Source: Alphaproteobacteria bacterium (GTDB taxonomy: Bacteria > Pseudomonadota > Alphaproteobacteria > Sphingomonadales > Sphingomonadaceae). Taken from it: a stretch of 6,054 bases of DNA. The notes beneath the pieces are model-generated. The model was given only the letters and a program-made list of their open reading frames with translations, was not told the DNA's origin and searched no databases. Location of the stretch: NCBI GenBank assembly GCA_028293055.1, contig JAQGLD010000642.1:1-6054 (forward strand), in the 5' to 3' direction. Both the position numbers and the translations under genes were made by a program. Below, in pieces: positions 1 to 5,617 of this stretch. Position 1 is the stretch's first letter, and each line of letters starts with the position of its first letter.

Positions 1-1056
1 GGAATCGGAGTGTGGAGCCTCGCGACCAGTGCCTGCGGCCTCGCTCGCTCCTATTGGCAACTCTTTCTCGCCCGCTTCGCGGTCGGCGGCGCCGAAGCCT
101 CGCTGACCCCGTCGGCCTGGTCGATGATCGCCGACAGCTTCCCGGCGCGAAGCATCCCGACCGCGTTCAGCATCTTCATGATGGGCCCCTATCTGGGCGG
201 CGGAATCGCTCTGATCTTCGGCGGCCTGCTGCTCGATGCTTCGGCACATTGGAATCTCGACGCAGTGCCGCTGTTCGGAGCGCTGAAGCCCTGGCAGGTG
301 GTGTTCCTGATGGTCGGCGCGCCCGGCATGGTCGTCGCCTTGCTGTTGACCGCGGTCCGCGAGCCGCGGCGCCGCGAAAGCAAGGTGGTCGGGCAGCAGG
401 GGAAGATGCCGCTGCGAGAAGTCTGGCGCTTCTTCGTCGAATGGCGCGGCTTCTACGGAAATTTCTACATTGGAATGCCGTGCCTGATCATCTCGCTCTA
501 CGCCTATCCGGCCTGGATGCCGGCCTTGCTGATGCGCAGGTTCGCGGTCTCGGCGGGGCAGGTCGGCCTGCAATATGGCACGATCGTCCTGATCACCGGT
601 TCGCTGGGCGTGCTCACCGGCCCGTGGCTGGCCCGGCGGATCGAGCGGCGTGGGCGAAGGGAAGCCTTGCTCATCGTGCCGCTCGGAGTCGCTTTCGCGC
701 TCGCTTTGGTCTCACTGGGCCTCGGCTTCACCCACGATTATGCGAGCACGCTCGCGGTCGCGACCCTCGCCAGTTTCACCTATAGCCTGCCCCAGGCGCT
801 CGCCTCCTCGGCGCTGCAGATCGTCACGCCCAACCGGATGCGCGGCCTTGCTTCGGCCATCTATGTGTTCGTGGTCAGCGTGGTTGGCCTCGGCGCCGCT
901 CCGACGATCGTCGCCCTGCTCACCGATCACCTCTTTCACGACGAGAAGAGAGTTGGCGATGCCTTGATGGTCACCTGCGTCGGATCCGCCTTGATCGCTG
1001 CTTTCTTCCTGTGGCGGACGCTCAGATCGTATCGCCTGATGATGGCTCGGGGATGA
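1..1056 (+). CDS. MFS transporter, spinster-like (5' truncated)
   Basis: Inner-membrane secondary transporter of the major facilitator superfamily, probably moving a small organic solute by ion symport or antiport. The reading frame is open from base 1, so the true start lies outside the window; the GTG at base 10 sits inside the conserved TM3 region and is not a start. About 351 residues remain of a usual 430-450, so roughly the first two helices are missing. Visible are the TM3-4 block (ARSYWQLFLAR followed by GGAEASLTPSAWSMIADSFP), a glycine-rich TM5 (MMGPYLGGGIALIFGG), TM6 ending in a basic loop (REPRRRE), and in the second half the motif-A-like loop GPWLARRIERRGRR near residues 204-218, then about four more helices. 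This pattern matches spinster-type MFS members (known family). Substrate unknown. Its 3' end overlaps the convergent TetR gene by 35 bp. Alternative: another MFS subfamily, for example an anion:cation symporter. Confidence 0.9.
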   Translation, partial: GIGVWSLATSACGLARSYWQLFLARFAVGGAEASLTPSAWSMIADSFPARSIPTAFSIFMMGPYLGGGIALIFGGLLLDASAHWNLDAVPLFGALKPWQVVFLMVGAPGMVVALLLTAVREPRRRESKVVGQQGKMPLREVWRFFVEWRGFYGNFYIGMPCLIISLYAYPAWMPALLMRRFAVSAGQVGLQYGTIVLITGSLGVLTGPWLARRIERRGRREALLIVPLGVAFALALVSLGLGFTHDYASTLAVATLASFTYSLPQALASSALQIVTPNRMRGLASAIYVFVVSVVGLGAAPTIVALLTDHLFHDEKRVGDALMVTCVGSALIAAFFLWRTLRSYRLMMARG

Positions 1057-1765
1057 CCGTCCCGTTCGCGACGATGTCGCTGAACAGCCTGGCCCCATCG
1101 TCATGAGGGGCGGTCAGCGCCGCTGTCATCTGGACCAGAGTGTCGTCGACCAGCTGGGGCAGGGAGATGTCCTCGTCGAGCCGCGGGAAGCCGCTGTCCC
1201 GGCGCATCAGCATGTTGACGAACATCAGTTTGCACAGGGACACGCGCAGCCTGAGCAAATGCGGCGGAACGTAATGGACCCGCTCGGCGATCAACCGCCT
1301 GACCCGCCGCAGCGCGGGCATCAGCACTTCGGGATCGTCATAGGGGTGGCGGATATTCTCGGATCGCGCGCGAGTCAGATATTGCGCGAAGAATGCCGAA
1401 TAAGGGTGGGCGCCGGCTTCATCCGCGATCGACAAATGGGGCAGGCACAATATCTCGAGCAGCGCGCGGGCGTCCAGCAACCGGCCCGCCCGCTCGGCCC
1501 GCTCGAGCATCGCCGAGCGTTGCGCCTCGAAGAGGTTGGTGCGGTATTTGAAGATTTCGTAGACAAGACTTTCCTTGCTTCCGAAATGATACTGGACCGC
1601 GGTGTTGTTGGCTTGGTTGGCGGCGATCGCAATCTCCCGAAACGCCACTCCATCGATCCCTCGCTCCGCGAACAAGCGTTCGGCGGCTTCCATGATCTTG
1701 ATGCGCGTGACAGTGGTCACCGCCGATCGCCTCTTGAGAGAGTCCCGGTTCAGGACCGACGCCAT
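1022..1765 (-). CDS. TetR/AcrR family transcriptional regulator
   Basis: A cytoplasmic one-component DNA-binding regulator, usually a repressor released by a small ligand. It has 247 residues, somewhat longer than the typical 190-220. After an 18-residue basic arm comes the TetR DNA-binding domain (about residues 20-67): MEAAERLFAERGIDGVAFREIA, then the recognition-helix region ending in the diagnostic TAVQYHFGSKESL (residues 55-67). The C-terminal two thirds is a helical ligand and dimerisation domain with no motif I can assign. The ATG at 1763-1765 is preceded by AGGAAGG on the minus strand, a good Shine-Dalgarno sequence. It diverges from the TIM-barrel gene across only 50 bp, so it most likely controls itself and the isomerase/SDR unit, and perhaps the convergent transporter. 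That regulatory role is inferred from position. The long plus-strand reading frame opposite it (1103-1840) has no family features and is a shadow. Confidence 0.92.
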   Translation of the reverse strand: MASVLNRDSLKRRSAVTTVTRIKIMEAAERLFAERGIDGVAFREIAIAANQANNTAVQYHFGSKESLVYEIFKYRTNLFEAQRSAMLERAERAGRLLDARALLEILCLPHLSIADEAGAHPYSAFFAQYLTRARSENIRHPYDDPEVLMPALRRVRRLIAERVHYVPPHLLRLRVSLCKLMFVNMLMRRDSGFPRLDEDISLPQLVDDTLVQMTAALTAPHDDGARLFSDIVANGTVIPEPSSGDTI

Positions 1766-1815
1766 TCCTCAAACCTTCCTTTTCATTCAAACTGTTCACT
1801 AGCGCCTGCGCCGCC
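1766..1815. promoter_or_regulatory. Divergent intergenic control region, tetR / TIM-barrel gene
   Basis: This 50-bp gap separates two divergent start codons, so both promoters and any operator must lie here or inside the flanking coding ends. On the minus strand it holds the TetR gene's Shine-Dalgarno (AGGAAGG). It also holds the small symmetric core aactgtt (1790-1796; AAC-T-GTT) flanked by repeated TTCA tetramers at 1783-1786, 1787-1790 and 1796-1799 or adjacent bases. This could be a TetR operator half-site arrangement but the symmetry is short. No good -35/-10 pair is visible on either strand. The assignment as an operator region rests on gene arrangement, not on a strong motif. Confidence 0.45.
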
Positions 1816-2640
1816 ATGCAACAAGTCTCGGGGCGGGTGATCAATCCGCTGGCGATCGAAGCGCAGGTCCTTCGCGACCTGCCTGCGGACGAAGTGGTTC
1901 ACGCCGCCGCGGCAGCTGGCTTCGACATGGCTGGAATATGGATCGACCCCGCAATCTGGACAAGCGCGATGACCAGGCGGGTCCGTCGCGCGTTTCGCGA
2001 GACCGGCCTCGTCGCGCTGGACGCGGAGGTCGTCCGAATCACCGGCGGGGAGATCGAAGACGCGCAGCGGAGGCTGATCGACATCGCAGCCGAGATCGGC
2101 GCGCGACATGTCATCGCCGTCAGCCTCACTCCGGACCGGGCGGCGAGCGCGGCATCGCTGGCCGCATTGGCCGATCATGCGGCCCCGGCCGGAATCGGAA
2201 TCGTGATCGAGTTCGCGCCGTTCTCGTCGATTGCCACCGTTGCGACGGCGATCGATGTGGCGACGGCTGCCGGCCCGTCGGTCGGAATATTGCCCGATCC
2301 CATTCATCTCATCCGTTCTGGCGGAAGGCCCGCCGACCTCGCCGCGCTGCCGCCCGAGCGAATCCTCTTCGCCCAGATCTGCGATGCGGGTCCGGGACCC
2401 GAAGCGCCGACGGCGGATTCGCTGCTTTGGGAGGCGCGGCACGATCGCTATCTGCTCGGCGAGGGGACGTTGCCGCTTGCCGCTTACGTCGCCGCGCTGC
2501 CGCCGGGACTGATCCTCAGCGACGAGACCAGGTCCCTGAAGATCGAACGGCTTTATCCAGATCCCTGGCGGCGGGCGCAGGCGGTGGGGGACCGGTTGCG
2601 CATGAGCCTGCGCGTCTGGGCGAAAAACCGGCAGGAGTGA
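1816..2640 (+). CDS. Sugar phosphate isomerase/epimerase-like TIM-barrel protein
   Basis: A cytoplasmic protein of the xylose-isomerase-like TIM-barrel (AP-endonuclease family 2) superfamily, 274 residues, the usual length. Members are metal-dependent isomerases, epimerases, dehydratases or hydrolases acting on hydroxy-carbonyl substrates. Candidate metal or catalytic residues lie in the expected order: Glu132 (IVIEFAPF), Asp161 with His164 (GILPDPIHLIRSGG), Gln187 and Asp190 (FAQICDAG; Gln where epimerases have His), Glu216 (LLGEGTLPL) and Glu237 (LSDETRS). The C terminus (YPDPWRRAQ) is typical of one proteobacterial subgroup. The ATG at 1816 has no Shine-Dalgarno; a GTG at 1837 has G-rich sequence just upstream, but it would trim the protein into the first strand (RVINPLA), so I keep the ATG. 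The stop is 5 bp from the SDR start, so the two are probably one operon and act on the same pathway. The reaction and substrate are not determinable from sequence alone. Confidence 0.85.
   Translation: MQQVSGRVINPLAIEAQVLRDLPADEVVHAAAAAGFDMAGIWIDPAIWTSAMTRRVRRAFRETGLVALDAEVVRITGGEIEDAQRRLIDIAAEIGARHVIAVSLTPDRAASAASLAALADHAAPAGIGIVIEFAPFSSIATVATAIDVATAAGPSVGILPDPIHLIRSGGRPADLAALPPERILFAQICDAGPGPEAPTADSLLWEARHDRYLLGEGTLPLAAYVAALPPGLILSDETRSLKIERLYPDPWRRAQAVGDRLRMSLRVWAKNRQE
2633..2637 (+). promoter_or_regulatory. Ribosome binding site of the SDR gene
   Basis: AGGAG lies 8 nt before the ATG at 2646 and inside the last codons of the TIM-barrel gene. It decides the SDR start: the reading frame is open far upstream (from 1938), but that part is an alternative frame of the preceding gene. 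The arrangement suggests translation coupled to the upstream gene. Confidence 0.75.
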
Positions 2641-2645
2641 CGACG

Positions 2646-3398
2646 ATGGACGAACAACGGGTTGCGATGGTCACCGGGGCCGCTCAGGGTATCGGCCGTT
2701 CCGTCGCCCAGCGCCTTGCCGGGCTCGGACATCATGTCGTGCTGCTCGATCGCGATTCGGAGAGGCTGGAGGAAACCCGGTCGAAGATGGCCGCGGCCGG
2801 CGCGGAAGTGAGCGCGGTCGAAGGCGATGTCGCCTCGCTGGAGTCGGCCGAGCAGGCAATCCGCCTTGTCGAACGGGACAAGGGCCGGCTGGATATCCTG
2901 ATCAACAATGCCGGGATCAGCCCGAGTCATGAGGGCCGCTCGCTCGCGATCGAGGACACGGACATTGCCGAATGGGACAATGTCCTCGCGGTCAACCTGA
3001 CCGGGACCTTCCTTATGTGCCGATCGGCGCTGCCGCTGATGAAGCGCGGCGGCTGGGGCCGGATCGTCAATTTCTCCTCGCAGGGCGGACGGACGCGCTC
3101 GCTTCTCTCGGGCGCCCATTATGCCGCTACCAAGTCCGGGCTGATCGGCTTCACCCGTGTGCTGGCGGGGCAGGTGGGCAAGCACGGCATTACCGCCAAC
3201 ATCATCGCTCCCGGGCGGATCGACACCGAGCAAAGCCGCAGCTTCGGCGACACCGACACCTATCTGTCGCAAATGCCGGCTGGCCGTTTCGGAGAAGGCT
3301 CCGACATCGCCACCGGCGTCGAATATCTGGTGTCACCTGGCGCCGGCTTCGTGACCGGCGCGATCCTCGACATCAATGGCGGCTTCTTCATGCCGTAG
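2646..3398 (+). CDS. SDR family NAD(P)-dependent oxidoreductase
   Basis: A classical short-chain dehydrogenase/reductase of 250 residues, the standard length, acting in the cytoplasm on an alcohol/ketone pair. The Rossmann glycine motif is TGAAQGIG (residues 10-17). An acidic residue at the end of strand 2 (Asp35 in LLDRD) indicates preference for NAD(H) over NADP(H). Other family marks are GDV (60-62), NNAG (87-90), and the catalytic tetrad Asn117 (VNLTGTF), Ser145 (NFSSQGG), Tyr159 and Lys163 (YAATK). PGRIDT (189-194) follows the active site, and the C terminus INGGFFMP closes the fold. The FabG-like sequence is generic, so acyl carrier protein reduction cannot be excluded, but placement directly behind an isomerase-like gene and near NTF2-fold enzymes favours a catabolic dehydrogenase. 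The gap of 5 bp and the strong Shine-Dalgarno point to co-expression with the TIM-barrel gene. Substrate unknown. Confidence 0.93.
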   Translation: MDEQRVAMVTGAAQGIGRSVAQRLAGLGHHVVLLDRDSERLEETRSKMAAAGAEVSAVEGDVASLESAEQAIRLVERDKGRLDILINNAGISPSHEGRSLAIEDTDIAEWDNVLAVNLTGTFLMCRSALPLMKRGGWGRIVNFSSQGGRTRSLLSGAHYAATKSGLIGFTRVLAGQVGKHGITANIIAPGRIDTEQSRSFGDTDTYLSQMPAGRFGEGSDIATGVEYLVSPGAGFVTGAILDINGGFFMP

Positions 3399-3493
3399 CG
3401 TGTGTTCGAGCCAGTCGGATCATTTGACGGATCGGAACCCGCGGCAACACAAGAAAGTCACCCGTTCGATTGAACCGGGACCGGATCAAGTGC

Positions 3494-3550
3494 GGGGATT
3501 CGGAAATTCGCACTGATTGTGGGACGTCCGTAGCGAATTTCCGAATCTCC
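3494..3550. repeat. Perfect 15-bp inverted repeat (candidate operator or mobile-element remnant)
   Basis: The left arm GATTCGGAAATTCGC (3497-3511) is the exact reverse complement of the right arm GCGAATTTCCGAATC (3533-3547). Outside them, one G-T position is followed by two more complementary pairs (3494-3495 with 3549-3550), giving an 18-position stem. The 21-nt loop itself contains the 8-bp palindrome GGACGTCC (3522-3529). No T-run follows, so it is not a classical intrinsic terminator. It lies 96 bp after the SDR stop and ends about 18 bp before a TATGAT hexamer, which would suit a regulator-binding site or an RNA structure in a leader. Two facing insertion-sequence ends are another possibility. 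Confidence 0.8.
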
Positions 3551-3692
3551 AGCCACAGTCGTAACCATATGATTCTGGTGTGCTTTATTGAATTTGAAGT
3601 TCGCTTAGAGCGTGAACCCAGTAACAGGGGACATTTTCCGGGTCAGGATTGGCGGCAGTCCTTGACTCTCCGCGAGACCTCATAGAAAAAAC

Positions 3693-3706
3693 AATCATGC
3701 ATGTTT
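3693..3706. promoter_or_regulatory. Short imperfect palindrome upstream of NTF2-like gene
   Basis: The sequence aatCATGCATGttt is symmetric in 6 of 7 base pairs around the perfect core CATGCATG (3696-3703), and sits within an A/T-rich stretch 72 bp before the ATG at 3779. It could be an operator for one of the TetR proteins in the window, but its half-sites do not match the candidate operator at 4880-4897, so this is a weak call. Confidence 0.25.
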
Positions 3707-3764
3707 TATCGGATGGGACTCAACTCCGAGGAACGACCCGACGACATCAGTCTGCATGCGGGAA

Positions 3765-3770
3765 GAGGAG
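3765..3770 (+). promoter_or_regulatory. Ribosome binding site of the NTF2-like gene at 3779
   Basis: GAGGAG lies 8 nt before the ATG at 3779. It decides the start: an in-frame ATG at 3701 would add 26 residues of low-complexity, non-conserved sequence and has no Shine-Dalgarno, whereas the NTF2-like domain begins right after the ATG at 3779 (IEDRIARLEAE). Confidence 0.75.
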
Positions 3771-3778
3771 AGAGTGGA

Positions 3779-4330
3779 ATGACGATCGAGGACCGCATCG
3801 CCAGGCTGGAAGCGGAGTCCCAGATACGACAGCTCGCAGCGCGCTACTGCTTCTACCTTGATCGCCGCGAGGTCGATCTGATCGGCTCGCTGTTCACCGC
3901 CGATGCCACGGTGAGGTCGGCCGACGGCGCCATGAATGCCACCGGCACCAAAGCGCTGATCGATCTCTATCTCCGTCGCTTCGAGGTGCTCGGCCCCGGC
4001 CAGCACGTCACTCACGATCACCAGATCGACTTCGTCGGGGACGGTCGCGAGCAGGCCACCGGTCGCGTTTCCGGCCATGCCGAAGTCGCTCGAAACGGAA
4101 GGGTGATGATCGCCGCGACGCAGTGCGAGGATGTCTATCGAAACACGCCGGACGGCTGGAAGATCGCCGACCGGCTGATCCGCTTCCTCTATTACGTCCC
4201 GGCCGAGGCCTATGCGACCGTATTTCTCTCACGGAACCGAAACCATGCCTATGGCGAGCCGACTGAAGTCGATTTTCCGGAGAGCCTGCCGAGCTGGATC
4301 TCATTCGAGGAGTCGCGAAGGCAGGGTTGA
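3779..4330 (+). CDS. NTF2-fold (SnoaL-like) protein, predicted LinA/BaiE-type lyase or isomerase
   Basis: A 183-residue cytoplasmic protein of the NTF2-like superfamily, in the branch that includes scytalone dehydratase, the lindane dehydrochlorinase LinA and bile acid 7-alpha-dehydratase BaiE. It opens with the typical helix (IEDRIARLEAESQIRQLAARY) and ends with DGWKIADRLIRFLYY plus a tail of about 40 residues. Asp28 (FYLDRRE), His76 (GQHVTH) and Arg132 (ADRLIR) align by hand with LinA Asp25, His73 and Arg129, keeping spacings of 48 and 104 residues; Tyr23 lies five before Asp28, as Tyr30 and Asp35 do in BaiE. The reference residues are from memory. This supports an active enzyme using a His/Asp pair to remove a proton next to a leaving group. 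The substrate is unknown. It stands alone on its strand behind a long leader and ends 30 bp from the convergent NTF2-like gene. No signal peptide is visible. Confidence 0.88.
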   Translation: MTIEDRIARLEAESQIRQLAARYCFYLDRREVDLIGSLFTADATVRSADGAMNATGTKALIDLYLRRFEVLGPGQHVTHDHQIDFVGDGREQATGRVSGHAEVARNGRVMIAATQCEDVYRNTPDGWKIADRLIRFLYYVPAEAYATVFLSRNRNHAYGEPTEVDFPESLPSWISFEESRRQG

Positions 4331-4360
4331 ATCGTCCGACCGATCTGTTTTCGGCGCCGG

Positions 4361-4807
4361 CTATTCCCGGACCGAAACGCCCGGAAGCGACAGGAAATCC
4401 GCACCCAGCGCCGCTTCGAAGGCGGAAGCCGCCTTGGGGTCGAGAAAGACCCGCTCGCTTTTCAGGAGGCCCGCCTCGAACGTGAAGGCGACGATATTGG
4501 CCGCGACATGCTCGCCGCCAATATCATCCCGGAAGCGGGATTCGGTTTCGATCGCGCAGCCCTGCAGGTTGAACCACAAATTGCGGCGCTTCGACACGCC
4601 GGTTCGCCTCGCCTGGCTCGGAAGCAGCCGGCGATACAATTCGGCCACTGTCTCCCGGCTCGTGATGCGATAGCCGAGCGGAAAGAATTCATAGAGCGGC
4701 TCGGGCGCGACGGTCTCCATGGTCAGGGCCACGTCGCCTGCCGCCTCGGCAGCCAGATGGCGCTCGATCACTTTCATCATCTCTTCGCCGGTAAGCGGCT
4801 GCCCCAT
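4361..4807 (-). CDS. NTF2-like superfamily protein
   Basis: A 148-residue small alpha+beta protein. An N-terminal helix (LTGEEMMKVIERHLAAEAAGD, about residues 5-25) precedes the pattern ETVAPEPLYEFFPLGYRITSRETVAELYRRLLP (about 31-63), typical of NTF2/SnoaL-like polyketide-cyclase relatives, where the cone-shaped fold encloses a pocket. A later strand region (VAANIVAFTFEAGLLKSERVFLD, about 101-123) fits the closing beta sheet. The Asp/His spacing of LinA or BaiE is absent, so it belongs to another subgroup. It may be an isomerase, epoxide hydrolase-like enzyme or non-catalytic binder; I cannot choose. The ATG at 4805-4807 has AGGAG 7 nt upstream on the minus strand. It diverges from the TetR gene at 5002 across 194 bp, so it is a likely target of that regulator. 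Confidence 0.82.
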   Translation of the reverse strand: MGQPLTGEEMMKVIERHLAAEAAGDVALTMETVAPEPLYEFFPLGYRITSRETVAELYRRLLPSQARRTGVSKRRNLWFNLQGCAIETESRFRDDIGGEHVAANIVAFTFEAGLLKSERVFLDPKAASAFEAALGADFLSLPGVSVRE

Positions 4808-4868
4808 TTTCCCTCTCCTCGATCACGGCAGGATCGGTCGTGCCGAGGGCGAGGTCAATTTCTTTTTG

Positions 4869-4898
4869 TTGACTTCATCATAAAACAGCTGTCATATT
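4869..4898 (+). promoter_or_regulatory. Candidate sigma-70-type promoter for tetR at 5002
   Basis: TTGACT (4869-4874) is a 5/6 match to the -35 consensus, and CATATT (4893-4898), 18 bp away, is a 4/6 match to the -10 consensus. It would give a leader of about 95 nt. It is the best plus-strand promoter-like pair in the AT-rich centre of the gap; no mapped start supports it. Confidence 0.45.
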
Positions 4899-4905
4899 TT
4901 GTTCC
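4877..4905 (-). promoter_or_regulatory. Candidate promoter for NTF2-like gene at 4361-4807
   Basis: Read on the minus strand, TATGAT (4877-4882) is a 5/6 match to the -10 consensus, with GGAACA (4900-4905) at 17 bp spacing as a poor -35 (3/6). It overlaps the plus-strand promoter candidate almost entirely, so one bound repressor could block both. Confidence 0.4.
4880..4897. promoter_or_regulatory. Candidate TetR operator (18-bp imperfect palindrome)
   Basis: The sequence ATAaaACAGCTGTcaTAT is symmetric in 7 of 9 base pairs around the perfect 8-bp core ACAGCTGT (4885-4892). Length and symmetry suit a TetR dimer. It sits in the spacer of both candidate promoters, where autoregulatory TetR repressors commonly bind. 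The assignment to the TetR at 5002 is by position only. Confidence 0.5.
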
Positions 4906-5001
4906 GGGCAGATGCTTTCCTTTTCGGGGGCGTCAATCGCGCGCCGGCCAATTCCCGGGGCGTTCGTATCACGCGGTTTCCACTGACTTTCCGGAGGGAA
5001 A

Positions 5002-5589
5002 ATGCCGAAGGTTGTCGATCATGACGAGAGGCGGGAGACAGTGGTGTCCCTCACCGCAAAGCTGATTGCCAAGGATGGAATCGGCGCCGTCTCGTTCAAG
5101 GGAATCGCCGACGCGGCCGGATCGAGCACCGCGATCGTCTCGCATTATTTCGCCAGCAAGAAGGACCTGCTGCACCACACCTATCGTTCCATTCTCGGCC
5201 GCTCCCAGCGCGAGCAGGCGGCCTTGCTGGACTCGCCCGATTCGGGAGTCCTCGACCTCGCCGAGGCGCTGCTTCCGCTTCGTCCGGAAATGGTGAGCGC
5301 CTGGCGAATCTCGATCGAATTCTTCTCGGAAGCGATGACCGATCCCGAGATCAAGCGGGAATGGGAGGCCAATCTCGAGTCCGCCATTTCCGGCTTCGAG
5401 CGTCTGTTCGACCGGATGATTGCCGACGGCCGGGCCTCGCCGAAGCTGGACAGCCGCCAGGCCGCGCAAGAGATGCTCGCTCTGGTCCGCGGAATCGGCA
5501 CCGAGGTCGCGGTTTCCGGCGGGCGCTGGCCGCCCGAGTTGCAGCGCGACGCGGTGCGGCGGATGCTCGCCGGAATCGAATCGGCATGA
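5002..5589 (+). CDS. TetR family transcriptional regulator, BetI-like
   Basis: A 195-residue DNA-binding regulator of normal TetR length. The N-terminal arm (VVDHDERRE) and the helix-turn-helix (about residues 11-57) resemble BetI: GAVSFKGIADAAG, then STAIVSHYFASKKDLL with the diagnostic HYF and Lys. The rest is the helical effector and dimerisation domain, with a BetI-type stretch around residues 95-125 (AWRISIEFFSEAMTDPEIKREW) and a last helix ending RMLAGIE. BetI itself senses choline, but this similarity does not identify the ligand here, and no betaine genes are nearby. The ATG has GGAGG 4 nt upstream, slightly close. It diverges from one NTF2-like gene and is followed after 28 bp by another, so it probably represses both and itself. 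That is inference from position and from the palindrome at 4880-4897. Confidence 0.92.
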   Translation: MPKVVDHDERRETVVSLTAKLIAKDGIGAVSFKGIADAAGSSTAIVSHYFASKKDLLHHTYRSILGRSQREQAALLDSPDSGVLDLAEALLPLRPEMVSAWRISIEFFSEAMTDPEIKREWEANLESAISGFERLFDRMIADGRASPKLDSRQAAQEMLALVRGIGTEVAVSGGRWPPELQRDAVRRMLAGIESA

Positions 5590-5617
5590 CCCACCGCAGC
5601 CGAACGAAAGCGTGAGC

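Larger units (their letters stand above)
3399..3778. other. 380-bp AT-richer intergenic region without a convincing gene
   Basis: This is the longest non-coding stretch here. By direct count, bases 3541-3720 are about 47% G+C (85 of 180), clearly below the neighbouring genes. It holds a small bulged hairpin (3461-3479), the large inverted repeat at 3494-3550, a TATGAT -10-like hexamer (3568-3573) without a matching -35, a bulged hairpin (3641-3667) overlapping a TTGACT hexamer (3662-3667), and a short palindrome (3693-3706). The open frame 3470-3685 (71 codons) has no Shine-Dalgarno and no recognisable family, so I do not call it. The segment at 3618-3637 (cagtaacaggggacatttt) reminds me of the ends of some insertion sequences, but no transposase or paired end is visible. 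The likely role is the leader and promoter of the NTF2-like gene at 3779, possibly over an old insertion scar. I see no typical U-tract terminator for the SDR gene. Confidence 0.6.
4808..5001. promoter_or_regulatory. Divergent promoter region between NTF2-like gene and tetR
   Basis: This 194-bp gap separates two outward-facing genes. Its centre is markedly AT-rich: 4861-4920 is 37% G+C (22 of 60, counted). It contains candidate promoters on both strands that overlap each other, with a palindrome between their elements. The left side holds the Shine-Dalgarno of the minus-strand gene, and the right side holds GGAGG (4993-4997) four bases before the TetR ATG at 5002. A weak inverted repeat, cggca/tgccg (4826-4830 and 4841-4845), lies in the presumed leader of the minus-strand gene. 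Confidence 0.7.

Noticed and set aside
1103..1840. Long plus-strand open frame of 245 codons opposite the TetR gene
   Set aside because: It is antisense to a clear TetR protein, rich in Arg/Gln/Pro as expected for a shadow of GC-rich coding DNA, has no recognisable domain and no good start.
1938..2645. In-frame N-terminal extension of the SDR
   Set aside because: The extension is a second frame of the TIM-barrel gene, Arg-rich and without family features; the SDR begins at the ATG at 2646 with a strong Shine-Dalgarno.
3461..3479. Bulged hairpin after the SDR gene as an intrinsic terminator
   Set aside because: The stem is only about seven pairs with a bulge and no T-run follows on the plus strand.
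3470..3685. Small 71-codon open frame in the intergenic region
   Set aside because: No ribosome site, no recognisable family, and it runs through the inverted repeat; the codon use does not resemble the neighbouring genes.
5420..5617. Upstream extension of the third NTF2-like protein
   Set aside because: It overlaps the TetR coding region in another frame and is Arg/Pro/Ser-rich; the conserved domain begins just after the ATG at 5618.
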